A DNA stretch of 11,355 nt from QNYQ01 sp964542985 (GTDB taxonomy: Archaea > Thermoproteota > Thermoprotei_A > Sulfolobales > Pyrodictiaceae), in NCBI GenBank assembly GCA_964542985.1, contig CAZIWH010000058.1, positions 1 through 11,355 of the forward strand, written 5' to 3'. This document shows, piece after piece, positions 1-6,523 of this stretch; within the stretch, counting starts at the first letter, position 1; every line of letters starts with the position of its first letter. The notes under the pieces were generated by a model that ran no database searches, was not told the DNA's origin, and was given only the letters and a program-made list of their open reading frames with translations. A program made the translations under genes and the position numbers.

Positions 1-938
1 ACTCTGCCCAGCCTTTCCTCCACCGCGAAGCCCACGTCAGCGTAGTTGCTGCCCACCACGTACTTGGGGTCGGGGTAGCCGGGCGGCGTGCCGTGCACGA
101 GGCGGACGAAGACGGCGCCACGGTAGAAGCTGGCGTAGAGGCGGAGCAGCTGCCCGCTGCTCACGCTGCCCGTGGCCCACGTGTGGGCGCTCGCCAGCGC
201 GCCCCTTATCGAGGACACGGCGTGGGGGACGAGGCTTACCTTGACCTCCCTGCCTGCTAGCCTGCTGAGCTCCTGCTCAGCCTCCGCCGCGTGGCGGTGG
301 CCACGGGGCTCGTAGGGCCTTATCGCGTTCTCCCTCTCCGGGTGGTGACTGCCCCTGGTGGGCTTGCTTCCGCCCTCGCTGCTCCCCACCTTCACGTCCA
401 CTATTACCCTCGAGAGGTCCACTATGTCCCCGCCCCTGGCGGCGAGGGGGGCTAGTGCGAGTATCGCTGCGGTCGCGTTGCAGCCAGGGCTGGCTATGAG
501 CCGGGCGCCGTGCAGCTCCTCGCGGTGCAGCTCGGGGAGCCCGTAGACGGCCTTCTCGAGGAGGTCGGGGTAGGGGTGCTCCCAGCCGTACCACCGCTTA
601 TAGTCCTCGGGGTTCTTCAGCCTGTAGTCGGCGCTTAGGTCGACTACCTGTATCCCCGTCTCGTAGAGCGTCTTAGTGACCTCGAGGCCTGCTCCATGGG
701 GAAGCGCCGAGAACACAGTGTCAGGCTCCTTCTTGAGCACCGCGTCCACGCTGAAGGGCTGAAACCTTAAACCACGGTACCAGCCCCTGAGGTTGAAGTG
801 CACGAAGTGTATCGGCTTCCCGGCGTACTCCCTGCTAGAGGCGTAGACAACCTCAGCCTCCGGGTGGAGGGCGAGCAGGCGGAGCAGCTCGCCGCCCGTG
901 TAGCCGGAGGCCCCTAGCACCGCCACCTTCCTGGCCAC
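1..938 (-). CDS. lysY: LysY, LysW-aminoadipyl phosphate reductase (ArgC family), 3' part cut by window edge
   Basis: This is an NADPH-dependent semialdehyde dehydrogenase of the ArgC/LysY family. It reduces LysW-bound aminoadipyl phosphate to the semialdehyde, and in many Thermoproteota it also serves the LysW-bound glutamyl (arginine) branch. The first 312 residues are visible. The N-terminal nucleotide-binding loop is VLGASGYTGGELLRLL (residues 7-22). The catalytic cysteine is Cys153 in SPGCNAT, with a His-rich SHHPER segment near 197-202, GHRH near 213-216 and VPHAVSSIRG near 237-246. Family members are about 350 residues, so some 35-40 residues lie beyond base 1. The start is GTG at 938, with GGAGGG a few bases upstream. 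SPGCNAT and the adjacent lysW favour LysY over a pure arginine ArgC. The gene is divergent from lysW; lysZ, absent here, may follow it downstream (inference). Confidence 0.93.
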   Translation of the reverse strand, partial: MARKVAVLGASGYTGGELLRLLALHPEAEVVYASSREYAGKPIHFVHFNLRGWYRGLRFQPFSVDAVLKKEPDTVFSALPHGAGLEVTKTLYETGIQVVDLSADYRLKNPEDYKRWYGWEHPYPDLLEKAVYGLPELHREELHGARLIASPGCNATAAILALAPLAARGGDIVDLSRVIVDVKVGSSEGGSKPTRGSHHPERENAIRPYEPRGHRHAAEAEQELSRLAGREVKVSLVPHAVSSIRGALASAHTWATGSVSSGQLLRLYASFYRGAVFVRLVHGTPPGYPDPKYVVGSNYADVGFAVEERLGR

Positions 939-1017
939 GGCTTGTCCCTCCAGTCGCGCCGGCCGCGCGTCCCTCTGCTCCCTGGGGCCGGGACGGCCTG
1001 GGGAGCCGGGGTGGGGG

Positions 1018-1024
1018 GTTATAG
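1018..1024 (-). promoter_or_regulatory. Candidate TATA box for lysY
   Basis: Read on the minus strand, this is CTATAAC in otherwise GC-rich DNA. Archaeal transcription starts about 25 bases downstream of the TATA centre, which predicts a start near 995 and a leader of about 55 bases before the GTG at 938. The box is imperfect, and another TATA-like site (CTATATG, about 1096-1102) lies further upstream. Confidence 0.35.
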
Positions 1025-1050
1025 GGGTCTGGTACTCCCACCGCACCACT

Positions 1051-1066
1051 GTGTCCCACCAGACAC
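1051..1066. repeat. Inverted repeat GTGTC-6-GACAC, possible operator
   Basis: GTGTC at 1051-1055 and GACAC at 1062-1066 form a perfect 5-base inverted repeat around six bases. It sits about 27 bases upstream of the candidate lysY TATA box, where a dimeric regulator could bind. A chance match of this size is possible. Confidence 0.3.
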
Positions 1067-1116
1067 CCACTGCGCCAGATGCTGCACAGTGAACCATATA
1101 GTGCTACTTGACAGGC

Positions 1117-1192
1117 TCCGCACCCTATACCGCTGCACTCCGTCTGCTCGGAGGCACGTATACCCACGCACCGGCAAGGAGAAGGGTGCGGA
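1117..1192. repeat. 10-base inverted repeat enclosing a small hairpin
   Basis: TCCGCACCCT at 1117-1126 is the exact reverse complement of AGGGTGCGGA at 1183-1192, with 56 bases between the arms. Inside lies a second, perfect 5-base stem, CTCCG (1138-1142) and CGGAG (1149-1153), around a six-base loop. The structure lies upstream of the predicted lysW transcription start, so paired operators acting on DNA are more likely than an RNA switch in the lysW leader. If an unseen upstream transcript crosses it, it could fold. Confidence 0.45.
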
Positions 1193-1206
1193 ACACGGTA
1201 GGCTTA

Positions 1207-1218
1207 GGTAACGTAACC
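1207..1218. promoter_or_regulatory. Imperfect palindrome upstream of the lysW TATA box
   Basis: GGTAACGTAACC matches its own reverse complement at 10 of 12 positions. It ends 24 bases before the lysW TATA-like box, a place where archaeal activators bind. Lrp-family dimers use short palindromes like this, so a LysM-type site is a reasonable guess, but no consensus was tested. Confidence 0.3.
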
Positions 1219-1241
1219 CGTACTGTCCGAAAGAGGACACC

Positions 1242-1250
1242 GTTATTAAA
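1242..1250 (+). promoter_or_regulatory. lysW promoter (TATA-like box)
   Basis: GTTATTAAA is the most A+T-rich stretch upstream of lysW. With the usual spacing of about 25 bases from the box centre, transcription would start near 1270-1275 and give a leader of 15-20 bases. It would drive lysW and probably lysX-lysJ-lysK. Confidence 0.6.
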
Positions 1251-1288
1251 GCCCAGGCCGCAGGGAGCCCCCGGGGTGGCGAGAGGCC

Positions 1289-1462
1289 ATGCCGGTGCTC
1301 AAGTGCCCGGTCTGCGGCGGCGAAGTAGAGGTACCGGACGACGTCATGCCCGGCGAGCTGATAGACCATGACTGCGGCGTAACCCTCGAGGTCGTCAAGA
1401 AGGAGGACGGCACCATCGAGCTCCGCCCCTTCGAGGGCGTTGGCGAGGACTGGGGCGAGTAG
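1289..1462 (+). CDS. lysW: LysW, amino-group carrier protein of lysine biosynthesis
   Basis: This 57-residue acidic zinc-ribbon protein carries aminoadipate, and in some archaea glutamate, bound through the gamma-carboxyl of its C-terminal Glu. That protects the amino group and presents intermediates to LysZ, LysY, LysJ and LysK. The protein ends exactly in EDWGE, the family signature, with acceptor Glu57. Zinc ligands are C6-P-V-C9 and, after a short loop, H27-D-C29. The His in the second pair resembles crenarchaeal LysW (as I recall Sulfolobus), whereas Thermus has a Cys. Length is normal for the family. The start is ATG, with a weak GAGAGG just upstream and a short predicted leader. It is the first gene of the + strand lysine cluster. 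Confidence 0.96.
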   Translation: MPVLKCPVCGGEVEVPDDVMPGELIDHDCGVTLEVVKKEDGTIELRPFEGVGEDWGE

Positions 1463-1622
1463 CGCGGCACCCGGGGAAAGCGGGTACACGCTCGACGCCG
1501 GTGGAGGCTCTCTTGAAGCGGCTCATCATTCACGGTTTTTCTGCGCCACGGGGTCTATGCCCCGGCAATTCTCGGCCCCCAGGCCGCCCGTGGCGGGGGC
1601 GCTGCGAGAGGGGTGTAGTATA
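1463..1622 (+). other. Gap between lysW and lysX with T-run and hairpins
   Basis: This 160-base spacer is unusual in a cluster whose other genes nearly touch. It contains TTTTT at 1536-1540 and a perfect CGGGG-6-CCCCG stem at 1549-1564. A second stem is CCGCC/GGCGG at 1584-1588 and 1592-1596. T-runs can end archaeal transcription, so partial termination after lysW, giving extra lysW message, is one reading. A 40-codon frame starting at GTG 1501 ends in TAG at 1621-1623, overlapping the lysX start by one base. It has no clear SD and resembles nothing I know. The lysX frame is also open upstream through this gap, but that extension does not look like LysX. Confidence 0.5.
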
Positions 1623-2468
1623 GTGGCTAAACTAGGCATGGTGTACATGGTGGCTAGGTGGGAGGAGAAGGCCATAGCTAGGGCTGCCTCGGCCCTGAGC
1701 GCAGACATGAAGCTCATCCATCTCCACGGGTTCCGTGCCTTGATAGGCCGGGGGGACGGCGTGCCCCCCGTTGTGTTGCAGAGGAGTATAAGCCACTATG
1801 CAGCGCTCAGCAGCACCCTGATCCTCGAGTCGATGGGGGCCAGGGTGGTGAATGACTCAAAATCCACGGCGGCCGCGAACGACAAGATATGGAGCGCCGT
1901 GCTCATGTCGAGGGCGGGTGTCCCGTTCCCCGCCACGGGCGTCGCGTGGAGCATGGAGGCGGCGCTTCGCCTTGCCGAGGAGATGGGGTACCCTGTCGTG
2001 GTGAAGCCGAGCAACGGAAGCTGGGGCCGCATGGTGGCCCGGGCGGACGACGAGGAGGACCTGCGCACGATAATAGAGCACCGGGAGCACATCCCCCTCC
2101 CCGAGATGAGGGTGCACCTGCTGCAGGAGTACGTCCCCAAGCCTGGCCGCGACATAAGGGTCACGGTGGTCGGGGGCCGCCCCGTTGCGGGGATCTACAG
2201 GTACTCGGAGCACTGGATAACCAATACTGCCCGCGGCGGCCGCGCTGAGCCCGCGCCAGTAGAGGGCGAGCTGGGCGAGATAGCGGTTAAGGCGGCTGAA
2301 GCGGTGGGCCTCGAGATAGCCGGGGTGGATGTCTTCGAGCACCCGGAGAGGGGCTACCTGGTGAACGAGGTCAACCCCGTGCCGGAGTTCAAGAACACTG
2401 TCCGGGTCACCGGCGTGGACGTAGCCAGGGAGATGGTTGAGTACCTAATAGGCCTCGCCAGGAGGTGA
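1623..2468 (+). CDS. lysX: LysX, LysW:alpha-aminoadipate ligase (ATP-grasp)
   Basis: This ATP-dependent RimK-like ligase joins the amino group of alpha-aminoadipate to the C-terminal Glu of LysW. The 281-residue protein has the expected length and order. It starts with a pre-ATP-grasp segment (MVYMVARWEEK, residues 6-16). The ATP-grasp core follows: KPSNGSWGR (128-136), QEY (168-170), GRDIRV (175-180), and the metal-binding end NEVNPVPEF (248-256). The start chosen is GTG 1623, with GAGGGGTG ending seven bases before it; ATG 1638 is possible. The frame stays open back to 1440, inside lysW, but the added residues do not resemble the family. The related ArgX uses glutamate. Substrate choice cannot be proven from these motifs alone, but the gene set favours LysX. 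The 3' end carries the lysJ ribosome site. Confidence 0.92.
   Translation: MAKLGMVYMVARWEEKAIARAASALSADMKLIHLHGFRALIGRGDGVPPVVLQRSISHYAALSSTLILESMGARVVNDSKSTAAANDKIWSAVLMSRAGVPFPATGVAWSMEAALRLAEEMGYPVVVKPSNGSWGRMVARADDEEDLRTIIEHREHIPLPEMRVHLLQEYVPKPGRDIRVTVVGGRPVAGIYRYSEHWITNTARGGRAEPAPVEGELGEIAVKAAEAVGLEIAGVDVFEHPERGYLVNEVNPVPEFKNTVRVTGVDVAREMVEYLIGLARR
2461..2468 (+). promoter_or_regulatory. Perfect Shine-Dalgarno deciding the lysJ TTG start
   Basis: GGAGGTGA, a full complement to the archaeal 16S rRNA 3' end, overlaps the last codons and the TGA stop of lysX. It lies nine bases before TTG 2478. This supports the TTG start and suggests translational coupling of lysX and lysJ. Confidence 0.8.
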
Positions 2469-2477
2469 GCCCCTGCG

Positions 2478-3641
2478 TTGCTGCACTACCTCCACTTCTA
2501 CGAGCCCCGCGGGATCCGGCTGGCGAGGGCCGAGGGCCAGTACGTCTGGGACATTGAGGGCAGGCGCTACCTGGACGCTTACACCGGCCACGGGGTCGCC
2601 TTCCTCGGCCACCGGCACCCCAGGATAGTGGAGGCTCTCAGGAAGGCGCTAGAGACCATCATGGTTGCGCCGCCGGGCGTAGCGGGGCCCTGGATGGAGG
2701 AGATGCTCGAGGCCCTCGAGAAGATACTGCCCCGCAGCATGGGGGCCGTGGCGCTCCTGAACAGCGGCGCCGAGGCAGTGGAGCTCGCGTTGAAGATAGC
2801 GAGGAGGGTTACGGGGAGGAAGGAGATAGTCTACTTCACCGGCAGCTTCCATGGCCGCACGATGGGCGCGCTATCGGTTACGAGCAGCAACCCGGGCTAC
2901 AGGAGGGGCTACGAGCCCCTCGTGCCGGGCACGGTTAGGGCCAGGTTCAACCGAGTCGAGGATCTCGAGAAGGTGATAACCGAAAACACCGCTGGCGTAG
3001 TGGTCGAGCCTATTCAGGGAGAGGGGGGCGTGAACCCCGCGACGCCGGAGTTCATGAGGGAGCTTAGGAGGCTGTGCAGCGAGCGCGGCTGCCTGCTGAT
3101 AGCCGACGAGGTGCAGACCGGGTTCGGCCGCACCGGCCGCGTCTGGGCGGTAGAACACTATGGCGTTGAGCCAGACATACTAGCGGCTGGGAAGGCGATA
3201 GCCGGCGGCTTCCCCGCAAGCATGGTCGCTGTGCCAGAGTGGATTGCGGAGAAGCTGCCTCACGGGTTCCACGGCAGCACCTATGGCGGAAACCCGATGG
3301 CGATGAGAGCCGTCGCCGCTGCCGCTAGGGTTCTGGTGGAGGAGCAGGTGCCCAGGCAGGCGTGGGAGAAGGGCGAAGAGCTGAAGAGGCTGCTCGCCGA
3401 GAACCTGGAGGGAGCTAGAGCGGTCAGGAGGATAAAGGGCATGGGGCTCATGCTGGGCGTGGAGCTCCGGTTCCCGCCGGGCAGGGTGCTCCGCTGCCTC
3501 CAGGAGGAGGAAGGCATCCTCGCCCTCAAGGCGGGCTCCACGGTCGTGAGGCTCCTACCCCCCTACCTGATAACTTCCGGCGACATAGAGGCTCTTGCCA
3601 GGGGAGTGGCCAGCTGTGTACGCAGGGTCTACGGCGGCTGA
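2478..3641 (+). CDS. lysJ: LysJ, LysW-aminoadipate semialdehyde transaminase
   Basis: This PLP-dependent class-III (ArgD/LysJ-type) aminotransferase converts LysW-linked aminoadipate semialdehyde to LysW-linked lysine with glutamate as amino donor. It may also act on the ornithine branch. Family marks over 387 residues are NSGAEA (95-100, phosphate binding), FTGSFHGRTMGA (120-131), VVEPIQGEGG (175-184), ADEVQTGFGRTG with Asp210 (209-220), and the Schiff-base Lys239 in ILAAGKAIAGGFP. GSTYGGNPMA (266-275) and the C-terminal VVRLLPPYLI are also typical. It starts at TTG 2478, supported by the perfect SD inside lysX. The 3' end overlaps lysK. Sequence alone separates LysJ from ArgD poorly; the neighbouring lysW, lysX and lysK decide the name. 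Confidence 0.93.
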   Translation: MLHYLHFYEPRGIRLARAEGQYVWDIEGRRYLDAYTGHGVAFLGHRHPRIVEALRKALETIMVAPPGVAGPWMEEMLEALEKILPRSMGAVALLNSGAEAVELALKIARRVTGRKEIVYFTGSFHGRTMGALSVTSSNPGYRRGYEPLVPGTVRARFNRVEDLEKVITENTAGVVVEPIQGEGGVNPATPEFMRELRRLCSERGCLLIADEVQTGFGRTGRVWAVEHYGVEPDILAAGKAIAGGFPASMVAVPEWIAEKLPHGFHGSTYGGNPMAMRAVAAAARVLVEEQVPRQAWEKGEELKRLLAENLEGARAVRRIKGMGLMLGVELRFPPGRVLRCLQEEEGILALKAGSTVVRLLPPYLITSGDIEALARGVASCVRRVYGG

Positions 3642-4680
3642 GATCCTCCACAAACTGCTCAGCGTCTACAGCCCCACGTTCATGGAGGGGGATGCGGCGG
3701 GGCTGCTCGTGGAGGAGGCGTGGAGGCTGGGCTACGACGAGGCCTTCATCGACACCGTGGGCAACGTGAGGATGGTGAAGTACCCGCCGAGGGAGGGCTG
3801 GGAGCCTGGCGACCGCGTCGCCCTCGTCAGCCACATAGACACCGTGCCGGGCTGGGTTGAGCCCATCCGAGGCCCCGGCTGGCTCCGCGGCCGCGGCGCC
3901 GTGGATGCCAAGGCACCGCTCGCAGCGATGACTGTGGCTGGGGCTCTCTACGAGCCCAGGAGCGTGCCCGTGGAGGTCGTCGCGGCTGTGGGCGAGGAGG
4001 GGCCCAGCCACGGGGCCTGGCACCTCGTCGAGACCGGGTGGAGGGCCAGGGTCGTGGTGATAGGGGAGCCTACGAACACGACGAAGGTTGCCGTAGGGTA
4101 CCGCGGGGGCTGCAGGATAACGGTGAGGTGCCTGGGGGAGCCTGGGCACAGCAGCAGCCCGTGGCTCTACCGCAGCGCCTGCGGCCTCGCCGTAGAGGCC
4201 TACCATGTCGCCGAGGAGCTTAGCGGAGGGAGCGTGAGCAGCTACACCCTCGCCGTCACCGGGATGAGGTGTGGTGGCGGCGGCAATGTGGTCGCCGAGG
4301 AGGCTGAACTAGTTATAGACGCCCGTATACCTGTCGGGGGGAGCGTTGAGAGGCTCCTGGATATGCTCCGGGAGAAGCTGCCGCCGCAGTGCGAGGCGAG
4401 GGCCGCGTCTAGGTGTCTCCCGCCCGTCCGCGTTCCCGTCTCGTCGCCCGCGGCTAGGGCGTTGATGAGGAGCCTGCTGGGCCTCGGCTACCCTGCGCGG
4501 CCCGTGATAAAGGCGGGTACAAGTGACATGAACATCCTCTACCGTGTCGCGGGGAGCATCGCCGCCTACGGGCCTGGTAGGAGCGAGCTGAGCCACACGA
4601 GGTTCGAAGAGGTCACCGTGGAGGAGCTAGGGCTCGCTGTACGCGTCTACCTTGGGGCTCTTAGAGAACTTGATAAGTAA
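3616..4680 (+). CDS. lysK: LysK, LysW-lysine hydrolase (M20 metallopeptidase)
   Basis: This zinc hydrolase of the M20/ArgE-DapE family cleaves lysine, and possibly ornithine, from LysW in the last step. From the chosen start it has 354 residues, close to known LysK. Metal and catalytic marks are SHIDTVPG (His73, Asp75), GRGAVDAKAP (Asp97), VGEEGPSHGA (Glu127/Glu128), IGEP (Glu151) and ELSHT near the C-terminus (His327). GTSDMNIL and YGPGRSELSHT are typical of LysK. GTG 3616 is preferred because GGGAGTGG lies about 7-9 bases upstream. TTG 3595, seven codons earlier, is the alternative. The gene overlaps the lysJ 3' end by 26 bases, so coupled translation is likely. It ends at TAA 4680, just before the next promoter. 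Confidence 0.92.
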   Translation: MYAGSTAAEILHKLLSVYSPTFMEGDAAGLLVEEAWRLGYDEAFIDTVGNVRMVKYPPREGWEPGDRVALVSHIDTVPGWVEPIRGPGWLRGRGAVDAKAPLAAMTVAGALYEPRSVPVEVVAAVGEEGPSHGAWHLVETGWRARVVVIGEPTNTTKVAVGYRGGCRITVRCLGEPGHSSSPWLYRSACGLAVEAYHVAEELSGGSVSSYTLAVTGMRCGGGGNVVAEEAELVIDARIPVGGSVERLLDMLREKLPPQCEARAASRCLPPVRVPVSSPAARALMRSLLGLGYPARPVIKAGTSDMNILYRVAGSIAAYGPGRSELSHTRFEEVTVEELGLAVRVYLGALRELDK

Positions 4681-4684
4681 ACCA

Positions 4685-4692
4685 CTTTTATG
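4685..4692 (+). promoter_or_regulatory. Promoter of the transketolase-tyrA operon
   Basis: CTTTTATG directly follows the lysK stop. The purine-rich GTAAACC before it is a reasonable BRE. Transcription would start near 4714. A second T-rich box (GTTTTAGG, 4701-4708) could be used instead. Together the T-runs could also end the lysine transcript. Confidence 0.5.
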
Positions 4693-4781
4693 GGGCAAGA
4701 GTTTTAGGCTGCTCCTCCACGGCGGCCCCCTGCGATGGGTGGGCAGAGAGTGGGACAAAGGGGGCCGCTCGCCTCGGCAGA

Positions 4782-4789
4782 GGAGGTGA
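4782..4789 (+). promoter_or_regulatory. Perfect Shine-Dalgarno before GTG 4801
   Basis: GGAGGTGA lies inside the longest frame of the transketolase N-half, 11 bases before an in-frame GTG. It favours 4801 as the start over ATG 4735, which has no SD but stands about 20 bases after the predicted transcription start. Confidence 0.55.
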
Positions 4790-4800
4790 AGCGGCCTATT

Positions 4801-5592
4801 GTGGCAGGCCTTGGACCCGACCGGCTCCGCGAGATAAGCCTACGCGCGAGAGACCGCGTCATAAGAATGGGCCTGGTCGAGAAGAGCGTCCACGTCGGCG
4901 CCTCGCTCAGCGTCCTAGACATATTGGTCTCGATTTACTTCGGCCGCGGGCTCCGCCGCAGCGGCCCCAAGCCCACCGAGAGAGACTGGCTCATCCTCAG
5001 CAAGGGCCACGCGGTGCCCGCACTCTACGCTGTGCTCGCCGAGGCAGGGCTCGTAGACGAGCACATGCTGTACAAGATAAGGGCGATAGACGGGCTAGAG
5101 GGCCATCCGGACTACACGATGGACGGGGTTGACGTCTCCACGGGTAGCCTCGGCCAGGGCCTCAGCATAGGCGCAGGGATAGCATACGCAATGAGGCTCG
5201 ACGGCACCGAGGACGTGCACCGCGTCTACGTGATACTTGGGGACGGGGAGCTCGACGAGGGCCAGGTGTGGGAGGCGGCGGCCACGGTGGCCCACCTCGC
5301 CCTCCGCAGCGTCGTAGCGATAGTGGATGTGAACGGCTTCCAGCTTGACGGGTCAACGGAGGAGATCAAGAGGAAGGGCGACATACCAGGCAGGTGGAGC
5401 AGCCTCGGCTGGAACGTGGTAGAGGTCGATGGCCACGACCACGAGATGCTTCTCGAGGCTCTCGCCCAGGCGGATAAGGCCTCGAGGCCCACGGTGATAA
5501 TCGCGTACACCCGCAGGGGCCGTGGAATAGGCTTCCTAGAGGCTACCGGGGGGCAGCACCTTGACCCTCGCCGTGCAAGAGCCCTGGAGTAG
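4801..5592 (+). CDS. tktA: Transketolase, N-terminal (TPP pyrophosphate-binding) subunit
   Basis: This is the N-terminal half of a split archaeal transketolase, which moves two-carbon units between sugar phosphates with thiamine diphosphate. In archaea without an oxidative pentose phosphate pathway it helps make pentoses and erythrose 4-phosphate. From GTG 4801 it has 263 residues, matching split subunits. Seen marks are KSVHVGASLS (His31), LSKGHAVPALY (His70), EGHPD (His102), GSLGQGLSIGAG (115-126), and the TPP-metal motif from GDGE (147-150) to Asn178 in VDVNGFQLDG. The usual SGHPGG block reads SVHVGA, a mild departure. ATG 4735 would add 22 residues of unusual composition; the perfect SD favours 4801. 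The 3' end overlaps the partner gene by 32 bases, as expected for equal synthesis of two subunits. Confidence 0.92.
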   Translation: MAGLGPDRLREISLRARDRVIRMGLVEKSVHVGASLSVLDILVSIYFGRGLRRSGPKPTERDWLILSKGHAVPALYAVLAEAGLVDEHMLYKIRAIDGLEGHPDYTMDGVDVSTGSLGQGLSIGAGIAYAMRLDGTEDVHRVYVILGDGELDEGQVWEAAATVAHLALRSVVAIVDVNGFQLDGSTEEIKRKGDIPGRWSSLGWNVVEVDGHDHEMLLEALAQADKASRPTVIIAYTRRGRGIGFLEATGGQHLDPRRARALE

Positions 5593-6520
5593 GCTCACGA
5601 TAAGGGACGCGGTCGGCCAGGCCCTCCTGGAACTGGGCGAGGCCGACCCCAGCGTCGTGGTGCTCACCGCGGACGTGGCGAGGAGCACCAGGACGTCATG
5701 GTTCGGGAAAAGGTTCCCCAAGAGGTTTGTGAACATAGGTATCTCGGAGCAGGACATGGTTGGCTTTGCGGCGGGGCTCGCGCTGGCAGGCAAGAGGCCC
5801 TACGCAGCCGCGTTCGCCATGTTCCTCATGAGGGCGTGGGAGCAGATAAGGAACAGCATAGACAGGATGAACCTAGACGTGAAGCTAATCGGCACCCACA
5901 GCGGGTTCAGCGACCACGGCGACGGGGCGAGCCACCAGAGCCTCGAGGACATAGCGCTGATGAGGGTGCTCCACAATATGACCGTAGTGGTGCCCGCTGA
6001 CCCGCCCCAGGCCTACAAGGCAGTCCTCGCGCTCCACGACCAGGTGAGGGGCCCCACCTACATAAGGGTCGGCAGAGACTTCTCACCAATAGTCACCGAC
6101 CCTGAGGAGGAGTATAGGCTGGGCCGCATAGAGGTGCTCCGGGAGGGCGACGACCTAGCAATAGTCTCGGCGGGCCCCCTGCTGAGCCAGGCCCTCCTCG
6201 CCGCCGACATACTTGAGTCCCGCGGCTACAGCGTGCTGGTCGCAAATATGCACACAGTGAAGCCCGTGGACGCGGAGGAGCTTGAGAGGATAGCCAGGAG
6301 GACCGGCAGGGTATTCGTGGTCGAGGAGCACTTCCCCCGCGGCGGGGTCTTCGGCGCCGTCGCGGAGACCCTGGCCCAGCGCTACCCCGTCCCGATACAC
6401 CCGGTCGCAGCCGTGGGCTACGGGCACAGCGCGAGGAGCGTGATGGATCTCTACCGCGCCCAGGGCCTGGACTCGGCAGGGATAGCTAGGAGGATTCTAC
6501 GCGTCCTCGGCGAGGGGTGA
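5561..6520 (+). CDS. tktB: Transketolase, C-terminal (pyrimidine-binding) subunit
   Basis: This second half of the split transketolase supplies the pyrimidine-binding and C-terminal domains; the active site forms between the two subunits. The protein has 319 residues. NIGISEQDMVGFAAGLAL contains the conserved Glu63 that activates the TPP aminopyrimidine ring. GTHSGFSDHGDGASHQSLED (111-130) corresponds to the substrate-binding loop around His125. The C-terminal domain includes VANMHTVKPVD and VVEEHFPRGGVFGAVAE. The start is TTG 5561 with GGGGGG about eight bases upstream. GTG 5573 is possible but lies further from any SD. The start is inside the N-subunit gene, so coupled translation is likely. 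It ends three bases before the next gene. Confidence 0.93.
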   Translation: MTLAVQEPWSRLTIRDAVGQALLELGEADPSVVVLTADVARSTRTSWFGKRFPKRFVNIGISEQDMVGFAAGLALAGKRPYAAAFAMFLMRAWEQIRNSIDRMNLDVKLIGTHSGFSDHGDGASHQSLEDIALMRVLHNMTVVVPADPPQAYKAVLALHDQVRGPTYIRVGRDFSPIVTDPEEEYRLGRIEVLREGDDLAIVSAGPLLSQALLAADILESRGYSVLVANMHTVKPVDAEELERIARRTGRVFVVEEHFPRGGVFGAVAETLAQRYPVPIHPVAAVGYGHSARSVMDLYRAQGLDSAGIARRILRVLGEG

Positions 6521-6523
6521 ACC

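Larger units (their letters stand above)
939..1288. promoter_or_regulatory. Divergent lysY / lysW control region
   Basis: This stretch of about 350 bases has no convincing gene. The open frames crossing it lack family signatures and start signals. It holds the divergent promoters of lysY (leftward) and lysW (rightward) and several inverted repeats that are listed separately. The block CCGCACC or its complement recurs near 1036-1043, 1118-1124 and 1185-1191, with a variant near 1166-1172. In Sulfolobus the lysine genes are controlled by the Lrp-type regulator LysM binding upstream of lysW, so operator sites are plausible here. No regulator gene is in the window, so that role is inference. Confidence 0.6.

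Noticed and set aside
1117..1192. A lysine riboswitch or other structured leader RNA
   Set aside because: The predicted lysW transcription start is about 80 bases downstream, the lysine riboswitch core is not visible, and that class is not expected in crenarchaea. DNA operators are more likely.
1019..1489. Minus-strand open frame of 156 codons across the lysW region
   Set aside because: It runs antisense to lysW, whose CxxC motif and EDWGE terminus are certain, and shows no start signal or motif of its own.
1440..1622. Upstream extension of LysX by 61 codons, starting inside lysW
   Set aside because: The added residues are Pro/Gly/Arg-rich and unlike the N-terminus of the family, while GTG 1623 has an SD and gives the normal length.
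3526..4206. Long minus-strand open frame of 226 codons opposite lysJ and lysK
   Set aside because: It is a Pro/Ala/Arg-rich product with no family motifs, and it overlaps two well-supported genes.
4596..4610. GGTTCGAAGAGG, another T-loop-like string
   Set aside because: It lies within lysK codons near the conserved C-terminal motif, with no cloverleaf around it.
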